The notes below the pieces were generated by a model that did no database searches, was not told where the DNA came from, and saw nothing but the letters and a program-made list of their open reading frames with translations. From NCBI GenBank assembly GCA_900321515.1, contig ONWI01000027.1, forward strand, positions 1 through 22,951: a DNA stretch of 22,951 bases, written 5' to 3'. Below are positions 1 to 8,164 of this stretch, piece after piece (positions within the stretch are counted from its first letter, which is position 1; every line of letters begins with the position of its first letter). A program made the position numbers and the translations under genes. This DNA comes from an uncultured Eubacteriales bacterium (GTDB lineage: Bacteria > Bacillota > Clostridia > Oscillospirales > Acutalibacteraceae).

Positions 1-44
1 GCCTGCTTCGCCTGCGCCTTCAATTCCCGTTTTTCCTTGCTCAT
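1..44 (-). CDS. Unidentified gene, 5' end only (cut by window edge)
   Basis: On the minus strand an ATG at 44-42 overlaps the TGA stop of the MBL-fold gene (43-41) in an ATGA arrangement. It is preceded by GGAGGAG about ten bases upstream, inside the end of that gene. The visible product begins MSKEKRELKAQAKQ, 14 very hydrophilic, Lys/Glu/Gln-rich residues, and then runs off the window. The overlap and ribosome binding site argue for translational coupling and membership of the same operon as the ligase and hydrolase. Too little is visible to suggest a function. Confidence 0.6.
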   Translation of the reverse strand, partial: MSKEKRELKAQAKQ

Positions 45-844
45 AAGGTCAGCTCCTCCATATCATATGTGATCCCCTGCTTCATGGCGCGGCAGGGGAT
101 GTTGTATTTTTCACGCATCAGCGCTTCAAACGCCGCCGTGTCCACACGGGCGGTCATAGGCGGAAAGCTGTCGTCGTAATGGTCGAGCAGCACCGCCTTC
201 GGCTCCAGCCGTTCCGTGAGCGAAGCGGCATATTCCGCAGGGGAGCTTTTCCCCTGATAGGGCAGAATCAGCAGGTCGGCTCCCACGGGGTATTCCGTGC
301 CCGAATCCAGCCCCATACTGCCCATGATCTGCAATCTCCTGCCCCGGCATTCCAGTTCATAAAAGAGTATCTCGCCGTTTTCGGGATATTCCCTGTTGCG
401 GCGCAGAAGCCGCAGTCCGTGGCGAAAATTCCCGAATTTAAGGTAGCGCAGCGCCGTGCGCAGCACCAGCGGAACGTCAAATACGCAGTGCCGCCCCTGA
501 TACGCGCGCACCGCGATATTCCCTGCCTCATGATAACTTCCCGGCGCGATAATGTCAAGCTTATTTTCGCGGAATCCGCGTTTTTTCAGTGTCCCGCACG
601 GGGTCGCCGTGGCATGGATCACCGCGGCGGAGTCGGAATAGATTGCCGGTATCTGTATAATATGATCGAAGTGTCCGTGGGTAACGAACACTTCCGAAGC
701 GCCTGTCAGTTCACATGCGCGGTCCGGGCTGAACCATTCGGGGTGCCGGCTGCCCCTGGGTATTCCGAGAAACGGGTCGAAAGCGATGACGGTATCTCCG
801 TCGGACACCAGAAGCGCCGCCGTCCCGTACCATTTCAGCTTCAT
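41..844 (-). CDS. MBL-fold (UlaG-like) metal-dependent hydrolase
   Basis: A 267-residue metallo-beta-lactamase-fold protein. The N-terminus (MKLKWYGTAALLV...) followed by a DP motif (residues 23-24) is typical of the UlaG-like/L-ascorbate-lactonase-like branch of small cytoplasmic MBL proteins. The metal motif THGHFDH is at residues 55-61. Later His residues (H119 in a GRH context, H222 in LLDHYDD) are candidates for the remaining ligands. There is no signal peptide or membrane segment, so it is probably cytoplasmic. The start codon overlaps the stop of the acyl-CoA ligase gene (ATGA, 841-844) and its own stop overlaps the next start, so it is the middle gene of a coupled operon. Family membership is secure but the substrate is unknown. 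Pairing with an AMP-ligase could mean a thioester or lipid-related substrate, which is inference only. Confidence 0.85.
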   Translation of the reverse strand: MKLKWYGTAALLVSDGDTVIAFDPFLGIPRGSRHPEWFSPDRACELTGASEVFVTHGHFDHIIQIPAIYSDSAAVIHATATPCGTLKKRGFRENKLDIIAPGSYHEAGNIAVRAYQGRHCVFDVPLVLRTALRYLKFGNFRHGLRLLRRNREYPENGEILFYELECRGRRLQIMGSMGLDSGTEYPVGADLLILPYQGKSSPAEYAASLTERLEPKAVLLDHYDDSFPPMTARVDTAAFEALMREKYNIPCRAMKQGITYDMEELTL

Positions 845-2547
845 TTTCCTGCCTCCGACTCTTTTTGCTCTTCCTCCTGTTCCAACTGCCGGAAAGCGAC
901 CTTGCCGACAAGCGTCCTGGGCAGTTCCCGGCGGAATTCGATTTCGCGCGGAAGCGCGTATTTCGCGACGTGCAGCCGGAGCTGCTCCATAATCTTTTCC
1001 TTCAGCTCCTCCGAAGGCTCCACTCCGTCAGCCGGCACAATGAAAGCCTTGACCCGCTGCATCCTGCGGGGGTCTTTCACTCCGATCACGCAGCTGTAGG
1101 AGACCTCCGGACAACTGTCAATGATGTTTTCAAGCTGCGAAGGATAGACGTTGTAGCCGTTTGTGATGATCATCCGCTTGAGCCTCTGGCGGAAGTAGAC
1201 GTATCCGTCCTCGTCCATCACGCCCAGATCGCCGGTGTAGAGCCATGTGTCCCCATCGGGCAGCACGCGCATAGTCTTTGCGGTCTCCTCGGGCAGCCTG
1301 AGATATCCCAGCATCAGCGTCGGGCCTTTGAGAATAATCTCTCCCTCCTCGCCGGGAAGGAGCTGTTCGTCCGTACCGGGCTTTACGATGCAGTAGACCG
1401 TATCCGGGAAGGGAATGCCTATGCTGCCCTCGCGGTAATCGTCCTTGGGGGTGAGACAGCTCGCGGTGACGCATTCCGTGAGTCCGTAGCCCTCGCGCAC
1501 CTGGATGTGCGCGTTGTGGGCTTTGAGGAACGCGTCGATCTTCTTTTTCAGTTCGACCGACAGGCTGTCTCCGCCGCAGAACATTCCCATCAGGAAGTCC
1601 ATGTCCAGCCCGTCGAGCTGCGGCATATGCAGCAGCGCCTCGAATATGGTCGGCACGCCGGCAATGAAATTCGGACGCTTGCGGCGCAGCATGTCGGCAT
1701 AGCTCTTGTTGTTGAAGGTCGGCATCAGAATACAGCACGCGCCGTGAATCAGCACGGTATGTATATTGATTCCCAAACCGAAGCCGTGGAAAAGCGGCAT
1801 ACAGCTCAGCACCTTGAATCCCTTGCAGAATTCCTCGCCGATGGCTTCCCGCGCCTGGAGCGCGCAGGCGTTGAAATTGAGGTCGGACAAGCATATTCCC
1901 TTTGGCTTGCCGCTGGTGCCGCCGCTGTAGAGGATAACCGCCGTGCGTCCGGGATCAAAGCCCGCTTCGGTCAGTTGGATGTCCTTATTGTCGCCGCGCT
2001 TTAAAAATTCGGTCCAGAGAAGATGCGGCTTGCGGGGGAATTTCAGATACTCCCTGCCCTTTTTGAGCAGGTAGAGGGGCTTGAGTCTGAACGGCAGTTC
2101 TTCCTGCATACGGCAGGTCAGGATTGTCACGGGGTGATCGGCGCCCTCCAGCGCCGCCTCCACCTTTTCATAGAAAAGATCGGCGGTGAGAATCATCCTG
2201 CTCCCGGAAATGTTGAGATATCCCGTGATTTCGGTCTGGGCGGACAGCGGATGGACCATGTTGGCAACCGCGCCAATCATGCTCAGGGCGTAGAAGCAGT
2301 CGAGCGCCTGCGGGATATTGGGCAGGCAGATGGTCACGGCGTCGCCCATGCGGATTCCCGACGCGTAAAACGCCCGCGCGGCGCGTTCTATCCGTCTGAG
2401 AAACGCGCGGTAGCTCGTTTTTTTGTCATAAAACTCATACGCCGGCTCGTCCGCGAACTGTTCGGCACATTTTTTCACAAGCTGAAACATGGTCGCTTCG
2501 GGATATTCGAGATGATCTCTTTGCCTGTAATGCTGATTTTCTTCCAA
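841..2547 (-). CDS. AMP-binding acyl-CoA synthetase/ligase (ANL superfamily)
   Basis: About 568 residues. The protein adenylates a carboxylic acid with ATP and transfers it to CoA or another thiol; long- or medium-chain fatty acids are the likely class. Motifs, numbered from the TTG at 2547: phosphate-binding YSGGTSGKPKG at about 207-217, YGLTE (A5), YTGDLG with a following DGYVYFRQR stretch, and the C-terminal LVGKVAFRQLE holding the catalytic Lys. I chose TTG at 2547 over the upstream in-frame ATG at 2589. A GGAAG sits 8 bases before the TTG, the ATG has no ribosome binding site, and the best -10 box (2580-2585) would place the transcript start downstream of the ATG. If the ATG is real the protein gains 14 residues. 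It is the first gene of a minus-strand operon with the MBL hydrolase and an edge-truncated gene. Lipid recycling, lipid modification or secondary metabolism would all fit. Confidence 0.9.
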   Translation of the reverse strand: MEENQHYRQRDHLEYPEATMFQLVKKCAEQFADEPAYEFYDKKTSYRAFLRRIERAARAFYASGIRMGDAVTICLPNIPQALDCFYALSMIGAVANMVHPLSAQTEITGYLNISGSRMILTADLFYEKVEAALEGADHPVTILTCRMQEELPFRLKPLYLLKKGREYLKFPRKPHLLWTEFLKRGDNKDIQLTEAGFDPGRTAVILYSGGTSGKPKGICLSDLNFNACALQAREAIGEEFCKGFKVLSCMPLFHGFGLGINIHTVLIHGACCILMPTFNNKSYADMLRRKRPNFIAGVPTIFEALLHMPQLDGLDMDFLMGMFCGGDSLSVELKKKIDAFLKAHNAHIQVREGYGLTECVTASCLTPKDDYREGSIGIPFPDTVYCIVKPGTDEQLLPGEEGEIILKGPTLMLGYLRLPEETAKTMRVLPDGDTWLYTGDLGVMDEDGYVYFRQRLKRMIITNGYNVYPSQLENIIDSCPEVSYSCVIGVKDPRRMQRVKAFIVPADGVEPSEELKEKIMEQLRLHVAKYALPREIEFRRELPRTLVGKVAFRQLEQEEEQKESEAGK

Positions 2548-2579
2548 TTGAATCGCTTCCGTTTGTTTATTTTGTATAT

Positions 2580-2608
2580 ATAATAACATGTTTGTGCATA
2601 ATATGCAA
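2580..2608 (-). promoter_or_regulatory. Predicted sigma-A promoter of the ligase/hydrolase operon
   Basis: On the minus strand a weak -35 (TTGCAT, 2608-2603) is followed after 17 bases by TATTAT (2585-2580). The predicted start is near 2573, giving a short leader of about 26 bases that holds GGAAG at 2560-2556 before the TTG start at 2547. The -10 is close to consensus and the -35 is poor. The position is consistent with the TTG start and inconsistent with the ATG at 2589. Confidence 0.5.
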
Positions 2609-2699
2609 GTATTATGATATTCTTTTTTTTAATCAAGTAACTTCATATAACAATATCATAATAATCTCAATTTTATATATTAAAAAAATGTAAATATCG
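2609..2699. other. AT-rich divergent intergenic region
   Basis: This strip separates the two divergent promoters and is much more AT-rich than the flanking genes. It contains an eight-T run near 2632-2640 and A-rich tracts immediately upstream of the plus-strand -35, which could act as an UP element. No ORF with a ribosome binding site, hairpin terminator or clear operator dyad was seen here. Confidence 0.5.
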
Positions 2700-2728
2700 T
2701 TGCAATTTTTATAGGGGTATGCTATAAT
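2700..2728 (+). promoter_or_regulatory. Predicted sigma-A promoter of the polysaccharide operon
   Basis: TTGCAA (2700-2705), a 17-base spacer, then a perfect TATAAT (2723-2728) preceded by TGC, which makes an extended -10. Transcription should start near 2735, leaving a leader of about 60-80 bases before the first gene. No other comparably good promoter is visible before 17426, so this may drive the whole 14.6-kb cluster. Confidence 0.75.
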
Positions 2729-2816
2729 TAAAACAATTGTATTTTGGCATATGCAAGATTATCCGGTGTATTATTCGTCATTTTTGATAAATTAAATGAA
2801 AGGCAGGCGATGGCGG

Positions 2817-3587
2817 ATGGAAAAATTTCAACACGCGGTGGATAAATCTGCCATCCCGACCGTTGATATTATGGGGGTTAAAATAGCCGATATCAATCTG
2901 CCCTGGCTGATGCGCTTTACCGAGGACAACATCAACGTTCTCGGCGGCGATTACATCTGTGTCGCAAACGTACATACCACCGTGAAATCATCCGAAGACG
3001 ACGAATACCGCGCGATTCAGAACGACAGTGTTCTGACCATTCCCGACGGCGGGCCGCTTTCAAGCGTCGGGCGCAAAAGGGGCGCCCTTCAGATATCCCG
3101 CACCACCGGACCGGATTATATGAACGAAGTATTCTCCATCTCGGCGGAAAAGGGCTACCGTCATTATTTCTACGGGAGCAAGCCCGAAACCATTGATAAA
3201 ATCATAGCAAATCTACAAAACGATTATCCCGGCATCAATGTCGTAGGTCATTACGCGCCGCCGTTCCGTCCGGTGACCGAAGAAGAGGATATTGAAATAA
3301 TCAACGCCATCAACAGTGCCAGACCGGACTTCGTGTGGGTGGGTCTCGGCGCTCCCAAGCAGGAGCAGTGGATGGCTGCCCACCAGGGACGGATCACAGG
3401 ACTTATGATAGGCGTTGGCGCGGGCTTCGATTACTTCGCGGGCAATATCAGCAGAGCCCCGAAGTTCATGCAGAATCACAATCTCGAATGGCTTTACCGC
3501 CTCCTTCAGGATCCGAAAAGACTTTTCATGCGCTATCTTGTAACCAATTCCAAATTCATCTGGCACGCTGTTATCAGAGGAAAGTGA
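2817..3587 (+). CDS. WecG/TagA/CpsF-family (GT26) glycosyltransferase
   Basis: About 256 residues. Family members transfer a HexNAc or HexNAcA residue from UDP to an undecaprenyl-PP-linked sugar as the second step of repeat-unit or wall-teichoic-acid linker assembly, at the inner face of the membrane. Seen: NVHTTV at 51-56, PDGGP at 76-80 with the family's key Asp (D77), and WVGLGAPKQEQW at 174-185, the family hallmark. The length matches the family. I chose the ATG at 2817, giving MEKFQHAV. The upstream in-frame ATG at 2796 would add seven mostly basic residues (MKGRRWR) and has no ribosome binding site. Purine-rich AAAGGCAGG lies about 13 bases before 2817, so neither start is ideal. It is the first gene of the polysaccharide operon, a position that fits an early assembly step. 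Confidence 0.88.
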   Translation: MEKFQHAVDKSAIPTVDIMGVKIADINLPWLMRFTEDNINVLGGDYICVANVHTTVKSSEDDEYRAIQNDSVLTIPDGGPLSSVGRKRGALQISRTTGPDYMNEVFSISAEKGYRHYFYGSKPETIDKIIANLQNDYPGINVVGHYAPPFRPVTEEEDIEIINAINSARPDFVWVGLGAPKQEQWMAAHQGRITGLMIGVGAGFDYFAGNISRAPKFMQNHNLEWLYRLLQDPKRLFMRYLVTNSKFIWHAVIRGK

Positions 3588-3591
3588 CACA

Positions 3592-4308
3592 ATGGAGCCC
3601 ACATCTAATCCAACCAGACAGAATGTATTGATAGTTCACAATTATTACCAGATACCCGGCGGAGAGGATACCGTTGTAAAAAACGAAAAAAAACTGCTTG
3701 AGGACAACGGTCATAAAGTAATTCTCTATACGAGAGACAACAGCGAAATAAAAAAGATGAATCTTTTCGGAAAGCTGCTTCTTCCTATAATATCGGTATA
3801 CAACCCCCGCACGTCAAGGGAAATAAAAAGAATAATCCGGGAGCATCAGATAGACATAGTTCATGTCCACAACACCATCAATCTTATCTCGCCTTCAGTA
3901 TATTACGCCGCGTTGAGCTGCGGTGTGCCGGTCGTCAAGACAGTGCACAATTTCCGCCTGATCTGCCCCGCGGGTCTGCTCTACCGCGAAGGGCATGTGT
4001 GTGAGGAATGTGTCCGTAAAGGTCTGCGCTGCGCGGTCAGGCACGGCTGCTACCGCAATTCAAGGGCGCAGACGCTTATTCTGGCCGCCAATCTCCTGCT
4101 GCACAGAGCCACCGGCATTTATGGCAGACTCCATTACATCTGTCTCACCGACTTCAACCGGGACAAATTACTGACGATCAACAACAGGAGAAAGATCATA
4201 GATCCTCTCAGGGTTTTTGTCAAGCCGAATTTCACATTTTTTGACGGCGGGGCAGTCTCCCGCGCCGGATCTGACGGCGAAGGCAGCAATCAAGAGGTGG
4301 CAACATGA
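3592..4308 (+). CDS. GT4 glycosyltransferase, N-terminal half (split gene, part 1)
   Basis: A 238-residue acceptor-side domain of a GT-B fold, family 4 glycosyltransferase. Features: NVLIVHNYYQ start, GGEDTVV at 23-29, HVHN at 91-94, HNFRLICPAG around 119-128, and a cysteine cluster (C137, C140, C147, C153) typical of a recognised GT4 subgroup. The donor-binding C-terminal domain is absent and is encoded by the next ORF in the -1 frame. The two overlap by ATGA at 4305-4308. AGAGGAAAG precedes the ATG by about nine bases. The last 25 residues (GGAVSRAGSDGEGSNQEVAT) read like an interdomain linker. The protein is probably functional only together with its partner, or the pair is a frameshifted gene; both are discussed in the findings. 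Confidence 0.82.
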   Translation: MEPTSNPTRQNVLIVHNYYQIPGGEDTVVKNEKKLLEDNGHKVILYTRDNSEIKKMNLFGKLLLPIISVYNPRTSREIKRIIREHQIDIVHVHNTINLISPSVYYAALSCGVPVVKTVHNFRLICPAGLLYREGHVCEECVRKGLRCAVRHGCYRNSRAQTLILAANLLLHRATGIYGRLHYICLTDFNRDKLLTINNRRKIIDPLRVFVKPNFTFFDGGAVSRAGSDGEGSNQEVAT

Positions 4309-4859
4309 GCTTTATTTACGTCGGCAGACTTGAGGAGCCAAAAGGTGTAAAGACGCTCTTTGAAGCGTGGAAACTCATGGGTCGGAACGCTCCCGGACTT
4401 TTTGTCTGCGGCGTCGGCCCTTTGGAAAACTGGTGCGCACAGCACGCGGGCGGAATGAATATCAATATAATGGGGTATGTGGATTCCGGCAAGCTCCTGC
4501 GCCTTATGGCGCAGAGCCGGGCACTGATACTCCCCACTCTTTTATATGAGGGATTTCCCATGACTATCACGGAGGCGTTTTCGGTCGGGACTCCGGTTAT
4601 CTGCTCGGACACAGGCAACTCCGGCAGTCTGATAACGGAAGGCGTCACCGGCTGGAAATTTCAGCCCGGCAGCGCCGCCGGATTGGCAGACGCAGTACAA
4701 AAATGCCTGAATTCCGGCGATCTCAGCGACGCCGTCATACGGGAATACCAAGAAAAATATACTCCTGAGGCAAATTACCGCCGCCTTATGAATATATACA
4801 CGGAGGTACAAAATGCGAATCGGTCTTTTGGTAATGAGCGTAGGAAGCTACGGAAATAA
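4305..4859 (+). CDS. GT4 glycosyltransferase, C-terminal donor domain (split gene, part 2)
   Basis: A 184-residue Rossmann half that binds the sugar nucleotide. FIYVGRLEEPKGV at residues 3-15 is the canonical opening strand of a Glycos_transf_1 domain. The EX7E pair is E82 and E90 in YEGFPMTITEAF. It has no acceptor domain of its own. The ATG overlaps the stop of the N-terminal half and is preceded by GAGG with seven bases of spacing inside that ORF, so independent coupled translation is plausible. Its 3' end overlaps the next gene by 47 bases. A complete GT4 would be the sum of both halves, about 420 residues, which is normal for the family. Confidence 0.82.
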   Translation: MSFIYVGRLEEPKGVKTLFEAWKLMGRNAPGLFVCGVGPLENWCAQHAGGMNINIMGYVDSGKLLRLMAQSRALILPTLLYEGFPMTITEAFSVGTPVICSDTGNSGSLITEGVTGWKFQPGSAAGLADAVQKCLNSGDLSDAVIREYQEKYTPEANYRRLMNIYTEVQNANRSFGNERRKLRK

Positions 4860-5949
4860 GGGGTTTTACAATTTACAGGAGGTAGGTCTGGGTAAGGCCT
4901 TGTGCGAAAAAGGATACACCGTTGACATATATAAGTGCGTTCATAAAAAAGGCCCCGACAAAACAGAGTCTATAGCTCCCAACCTGACCCTTCATTTTAT
5001 CAATGTAAACACCATCAACAACAATTCTATTTTCCGGTGCGAAAAACTACTTGACAAAGAGCTCGATGTACTCGTATGCTTCTCCGATATACAGTTCTGG
5101 ACCACAAGGGTCTGGAAATGGGCAGAAAAAAGCAATGTCATATTCATCCCCTATGTAGGCATCATCCGCAGTACGAGTCCTTCATTCATCAAACGTAAAA
5201 CCGTAAACCTTCTTTCCGCGGAGGTTTTCAATACCTACAGAAAAACCGGCGTCTTTGTGAAAAACAGAACCGTCGGAAAAGAACTCAGAAACAAAGGCAT
5301 CAAGGACGTTTGCGTGGTTCCGGTGGGTCTTGATTTCGATATCATGCACAGGGATTACAACGTCCCCGATCAGAAGCTCAGACAGGACCTCGGTCTTGAG
5401 CCGGGACTCAAATATCTGCTGATGGTCGGCAGAATCGAAAACGACCGCGATCCCCTTGACGTCGTGCCGGTGCTCGACGAACTCTACAGAAAAGACCACG
5501 ATTTCAGGCTTATCGTCATAGGCAACGGCTCGCTCAGGGACGCGCTCTTTTCCTCCCTCGCCAAAAAGGGACTTTCCGGCATAGTCAGGCACATCCCGCG
5601 GGTTTCCAATTCGGATATGTGGATGTACTACCGCGCGTCCTACGCGCTCGTCAGTTTCTCAAGGACCGAGATATTCGGCATGTCGATACTCGAGGCAATG
5701 TATTATGAACTTCCCGTGTTCGTCATGCACGCTCCCGGCCCCGACGATATCATCACCGACCGCGAGACCGGCAGACTCTTTTATTCGCTGGAGGACATGT
5801 CGGCGGCGCTCATGAATAAAATCTCCGACCAAATGGGCAAAAACGCCCATCGGCAGATCACGGAGCATTTTTCGTGGAACAGCATGGTTGACGCCATCAG
5901 TGAAAAAATCGGTAAAATCCGCTCCGACCCGTCAGCCGGCGCGAATTGA
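4813..5949 (+). CDS. GT4 family glycosyltransferase
   Basis: A complete 378-residue GT-B glycosyltransferase. The N-terminal acceptor domain has MRIGLLVMSVGSYGNKG at 1-17. The donor domain starts near residue 200 (YLLMVGRIENDRDP) and carries EX7E glutamates E286 and E294 in RTEIFGMSILEAM. It uses a sugar nucleotide to extend a lipid-linked oligosaccharide in the cytoplasm. GGAGG lies seven bases before the ATG, inside the tail of the split GT4 gene, so the two are coupled. The sequence does not show which sugar or linkage is made. Confidence 0.9.
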   Translation: MRIGLLVMSVGSYGNKGFYNLQEVGLGKALCEKGYTVDIYKCVHKKGPDKTESIAPNLTLHFINVNTINNNSIFRCEKLLDKELDVLVCFSDIQFWTTRVWKWAEKSNVIFIPYVGIIRSTSPSFIKRKTVNLLSAEVFNTYRKTGVFVKNRTVGKELRNKGIKDVCVVPVGLDFDIMHRDYNVPDQKLRQDLGLEPGLKYLLMVGRIENDRDPLDVVPVLDELYRKDHDFRLIVIGNGSLRDALFSSLAKKGLSGIVRHIPRVSNSDMWMYYRASYALVSFSRTEIFGMSILEAMYYELPVFVMHAPGPDDIITDRETGRLFYSLEDMSAALMNKISDQMGKNAHRQITEHFSWNSMVDAISEKIGKIRSDPSAGAN

Positions 5950-5977
5950 TCTTTATTATTAAAGGAAAGTGAAAGCA

Positions 5978-7300
5978 ATGTCGCTTTACGAAAAGCTCGT
6001 AAACCGCACGGAATGTCTGTCGCTTGTCGGTCTGGGCTATGTGGGACTTCCTATCGCCGTGGCGTTTGCAAAAAAGGGAATACGCGTCATCGGATTTGAC
6101 GTGAACAGTGAAAAAATCGAACTTTACAAATCAGGCATAGATCATACCATGGAAGTCGGCAATGAGGCATTGTCGCACACTGACATAGAATTTTCGTCGG
6201 ACGAACGCGACCTGCGCAGGGCGTTATTCCATATAGTCGCCGTGCCGACTCCCGTAAACGCCGATCACACACCCGATCTCACCCCCGTCATAGGGGCGTC
6301 CGAGACCGTCGGGCGCAATCTGCAGCCCGGTTCCATCGTGGTTTATGAATCCACGGTCTATCCCGGCTGCACAGAGGACGTGTGCATTCCCATCCTCGAG
6401 CGCGAATCGGGCCTCAGATGCGGGGTTGACTTCAAGGTGGGCTACAGCCCCGAACGCATCAATCCCGGCGACAAAATCCACAGACTCGAGAATATTCGCA
6501 AGATAGTCTCCGGGATGGACGACGAATCACTTGCCGAAATCAAATCGGTTTACGATACAGTGATAGAGGTCGGTACCCATCCCGTTTCAAATATACGCAC
6601 GGCGGAAGCCGTGAAGGTGGTCGAAAACAGCCAGCGCGACATCAACATCGCGTTCATGAACGAACTTGCCATGGTCTTCGACCGCATGGACATCGACACC
6701 AACGAAGTCGTGGACGGCATGAACACCAAATGGAACGCCCTCGGATTCCGTCCGGGACTTGTGGGAGGACACTGCATCGGCGTGGACCCCTATTACTTCA
6801 CCTACGAGGCGGAAAAACTCGGCTATCACAGCCAGATCATACTCAACGGGCGCATAGTGAACGACAGCATGGGCGCGTATGTCGCCGACGCCGCCGTGAA
6901 AAAAATGATAATAACAGGCCTCGCTCCCAAAAAGAGCAAGGTGGTTATATTGGGGCTGACCTTCAAGGAGAACTGTCCCGACACCCGCAACAGCAAGGTG
7001 ATCGACATCATCCGGCGGCTGAACGAATACGGCATTGAACCCTTCGTCGTGGATCCGTGGGCGCTGGAGCAGGAAGCCATGCACGAATACGGCGTTACGC
7101 TCACCCCGCTGGAGGATATCTCCGACGCGGACTGCGTGATAGTTGCTGTTGCCCACAGAGAATTCCGTCAGATATCCCTCAGCGACCTGAAAAAGCTGTT
7201 CAAGAATGTTCCCGACAGCGAAAAGGTGCTCATCGACGTGAAGGGAATCTACAACGTCAAGGAGCTTAAAGCCTCCGGCATCAACTGGTGGAGACTTTGA
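5978..7300 (+). CDS. UDP-N-acetylhexosamine 6-dehydrogenase (TviB/WbpO/CapL-like)
   Basis: About 440 residues of the UDP-glucose/GDP-mannose dehydrogenase family, which oxidises C6 of a UDP-sugar to the carboxylate with two NAD+. Seen: NAD-binding GLGYVGLP at 18-25, the conserved Lys in AVKVVEN (K213), and the catalytic Cys in GGHCIGVDPYY (C266). The LGYHSQIILNGR stretch after the active site and the overall length resemble the Vi-antigen TviB/WbpO/CapL branch, which acts on UDP-GlcNAc or UDP-GalNAc; a WecC-like UDP-ManNAc specificity cannot be excluded. ATG 5978 is chosen because AAAGGAAAG lies about eight bases upstream. A GTG at 5969 would add three residues but overlap that site. The product implies an acidic sugar in the polymer. 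Confidence 0.88.
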   Translation: MSLYEKLVNRTECLSLVGLGYVGLPIAVAFAKKGIRVIGFDVNSEKIELYKSGIDHTMEVGNEALSHTDIEFSSDERDLRRALFHIVAVPTPVNADHTPDLTPVIGASETVGRNLQPGSIVVYESTVYPGCTEDVCIPILERESGLRCGVDFKVGYSPERINPGDKIHRLENIRKIVSGMDDESLAEIKSVYDTVIEVGTHPVSNIRTAEAVKVVENSQRDINIAFMNELAMVFDRMDIDTNEVVDGMNTKWNALGFRPGLVGGHCIGVDPYYFTYEAEKLGYHSQIILNGRIVNDSMGAYVADAAVKKMIITGLAPKKSKVVILGLTFKENCPDTRNSKVIDIIRRLNEYGIEPFVVDPWALEQEAMHEYGVTLTPLEDISDADCVIVAVAHREFRQISLSDLKKLFKNVPDSEKVLIDVKGIYNVKELKASGINWWRL

Positions 7301-7317
7301 AAAAAGGAGATTCTCTG

Positions 7318-8142
7318 ATGTATATCCACGTTATATTTACATGCCACAACCGCGCCGAAAAAACAAAAAACTGCGTTTTGAGTCTCATTGAGGGCAATCC
7401 CTCCGTCGATCTGCACTTCATCGCGGTCAACGACGGCAGCACCGACGAAACCGGGCGCTGTCTCAGCGAAATCGACGGGACATACCATTGCGTCACCGAA
7501 CTGAAGGGCGACGGCACCCTCTATTATTCCAAGGGCATGCACAAGGGCATGCAGTGGCTCAACGCTTCGCAGGACAAATCGGATTACGTTTTGCTGATCA
7601 ACGACGACGTCGAATTCGCCCCGCACGCCGTGGAAAAACTCATTGACGAAAGCATACGTAAAAACAACGCCGTTATCGTCGGTGCAACGCATGACGACGA
7701 CGGCAATTTCACCTATGGCGGCGTCAGATACAAAAAGGGCACAATAGATTATTCAATGATGTCCTGCGGGCAGAGCGACGAGCTTTGCAACACATTCAAC
7801 GCCAACTGCGTGCTTATCCCGTGGTGCTGCTACGCGTCGGTGGAGCCGATGGACAACCGCTACGCCCATGCCGCGGGCGATTTCGACTACGGATTCTCGC
7901 TCAGCAGGGCGGGCGCGCCGATCTATACTTCCAGCTTTTATGTCGGCAGATGCAACCGCAATTCCACCCAAGGCACATGGAGCGACAAATCCCTCCCCCG
8001 GCTGGAACGGCTGAGGAAAAAGGAAAGCCCCAAGGGGCTCCCGCTCGGTTCATGGCTGCATTTTCTGCATAAGAACTTCGGCATGAAGCAGGTTATTCTG
8101 CACGGCTTCACCCCTTATGTCAAAATACTTCTCGGACTATGA
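7318..8142 (+). CDS. GT2 family glycosyltransferase
   Basis: About 274 residues with a single GT-A fold. The nucleotide-binding NDGSTDET is at 38-45 and the metal-binding acidic cluster INDDVEF is at 94-100. There is no membrane helix. Such enzymes transfer one sugar (often rhamnose, GlcNAc or galactose) onto the growing repeat unit in the cytoplasm. ATG 7318 is preceded by AAAAAAGGAG eight bases upstream. A GTG at 7288 would lengthen the protein by ten residues into the previous gene without a ribosome binding site. The Trp/Cys-rich stretch LIPWCCYASVEPMDNRYAH followed by GDFDYGFSL is consistent with the catalytic-base region of this subgroup. The sugar donor is not predictable. Confidence 0.88.
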   Translation: MYIHVIFTCHNRAEKTKNCVLSLIEGNPSVDLHFIAVNDGSTDETGRCLSEIDGTYHCVTELKGDGTLYYSKGMHKGMQWLNASQDKSDYVLLINDDVEFAPHAVEKLIDESIRKNNAVIVGATHDDDGNFTYGGVRYKKGTIDYSMMSCGQSDELCNTFNANCVLIPWCCYASVEPMDNRYAHAAGDFDYGFSLSRAGAPIYTSSFYVGRCNRNSTQGTWSDKSLPRLERLRKKESPKGLPLGSWLHFLHKNFGMKQVILHGFTPYVKILLGL

Positions 8143-8164
8143 TTCACGAAATGACGGTGAAATA

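Noticed and set aside
865..2004. Long open frame on the plus strand antisense to the acyl-CoA ligase (379 codons)
   Set aside because: It mirrors the ligase gene codon for codon in a GC-rich region, has no domain, and its start lacks a ribosome binding site; the minus-strand frame carries all ANL motifs.
2735..2816. ops/JUMPStart-like element in the polysaccharide leader
   Set aside because: Only a loose GGCAGGCGATGGCGG purine-rich stretch is present, with no match to GGCGGTAGC; it overlaps the start region and is better read as a ribosome binding context.
4295..4310. Programmed -1 frameshift joining the two GT4 halves
   Set aside because: The junction GCAACATGA is not a slippery heptamer and no downstream pseudoknot or stem was apparent. 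Coupled re-initiation at ATGA is simpler.
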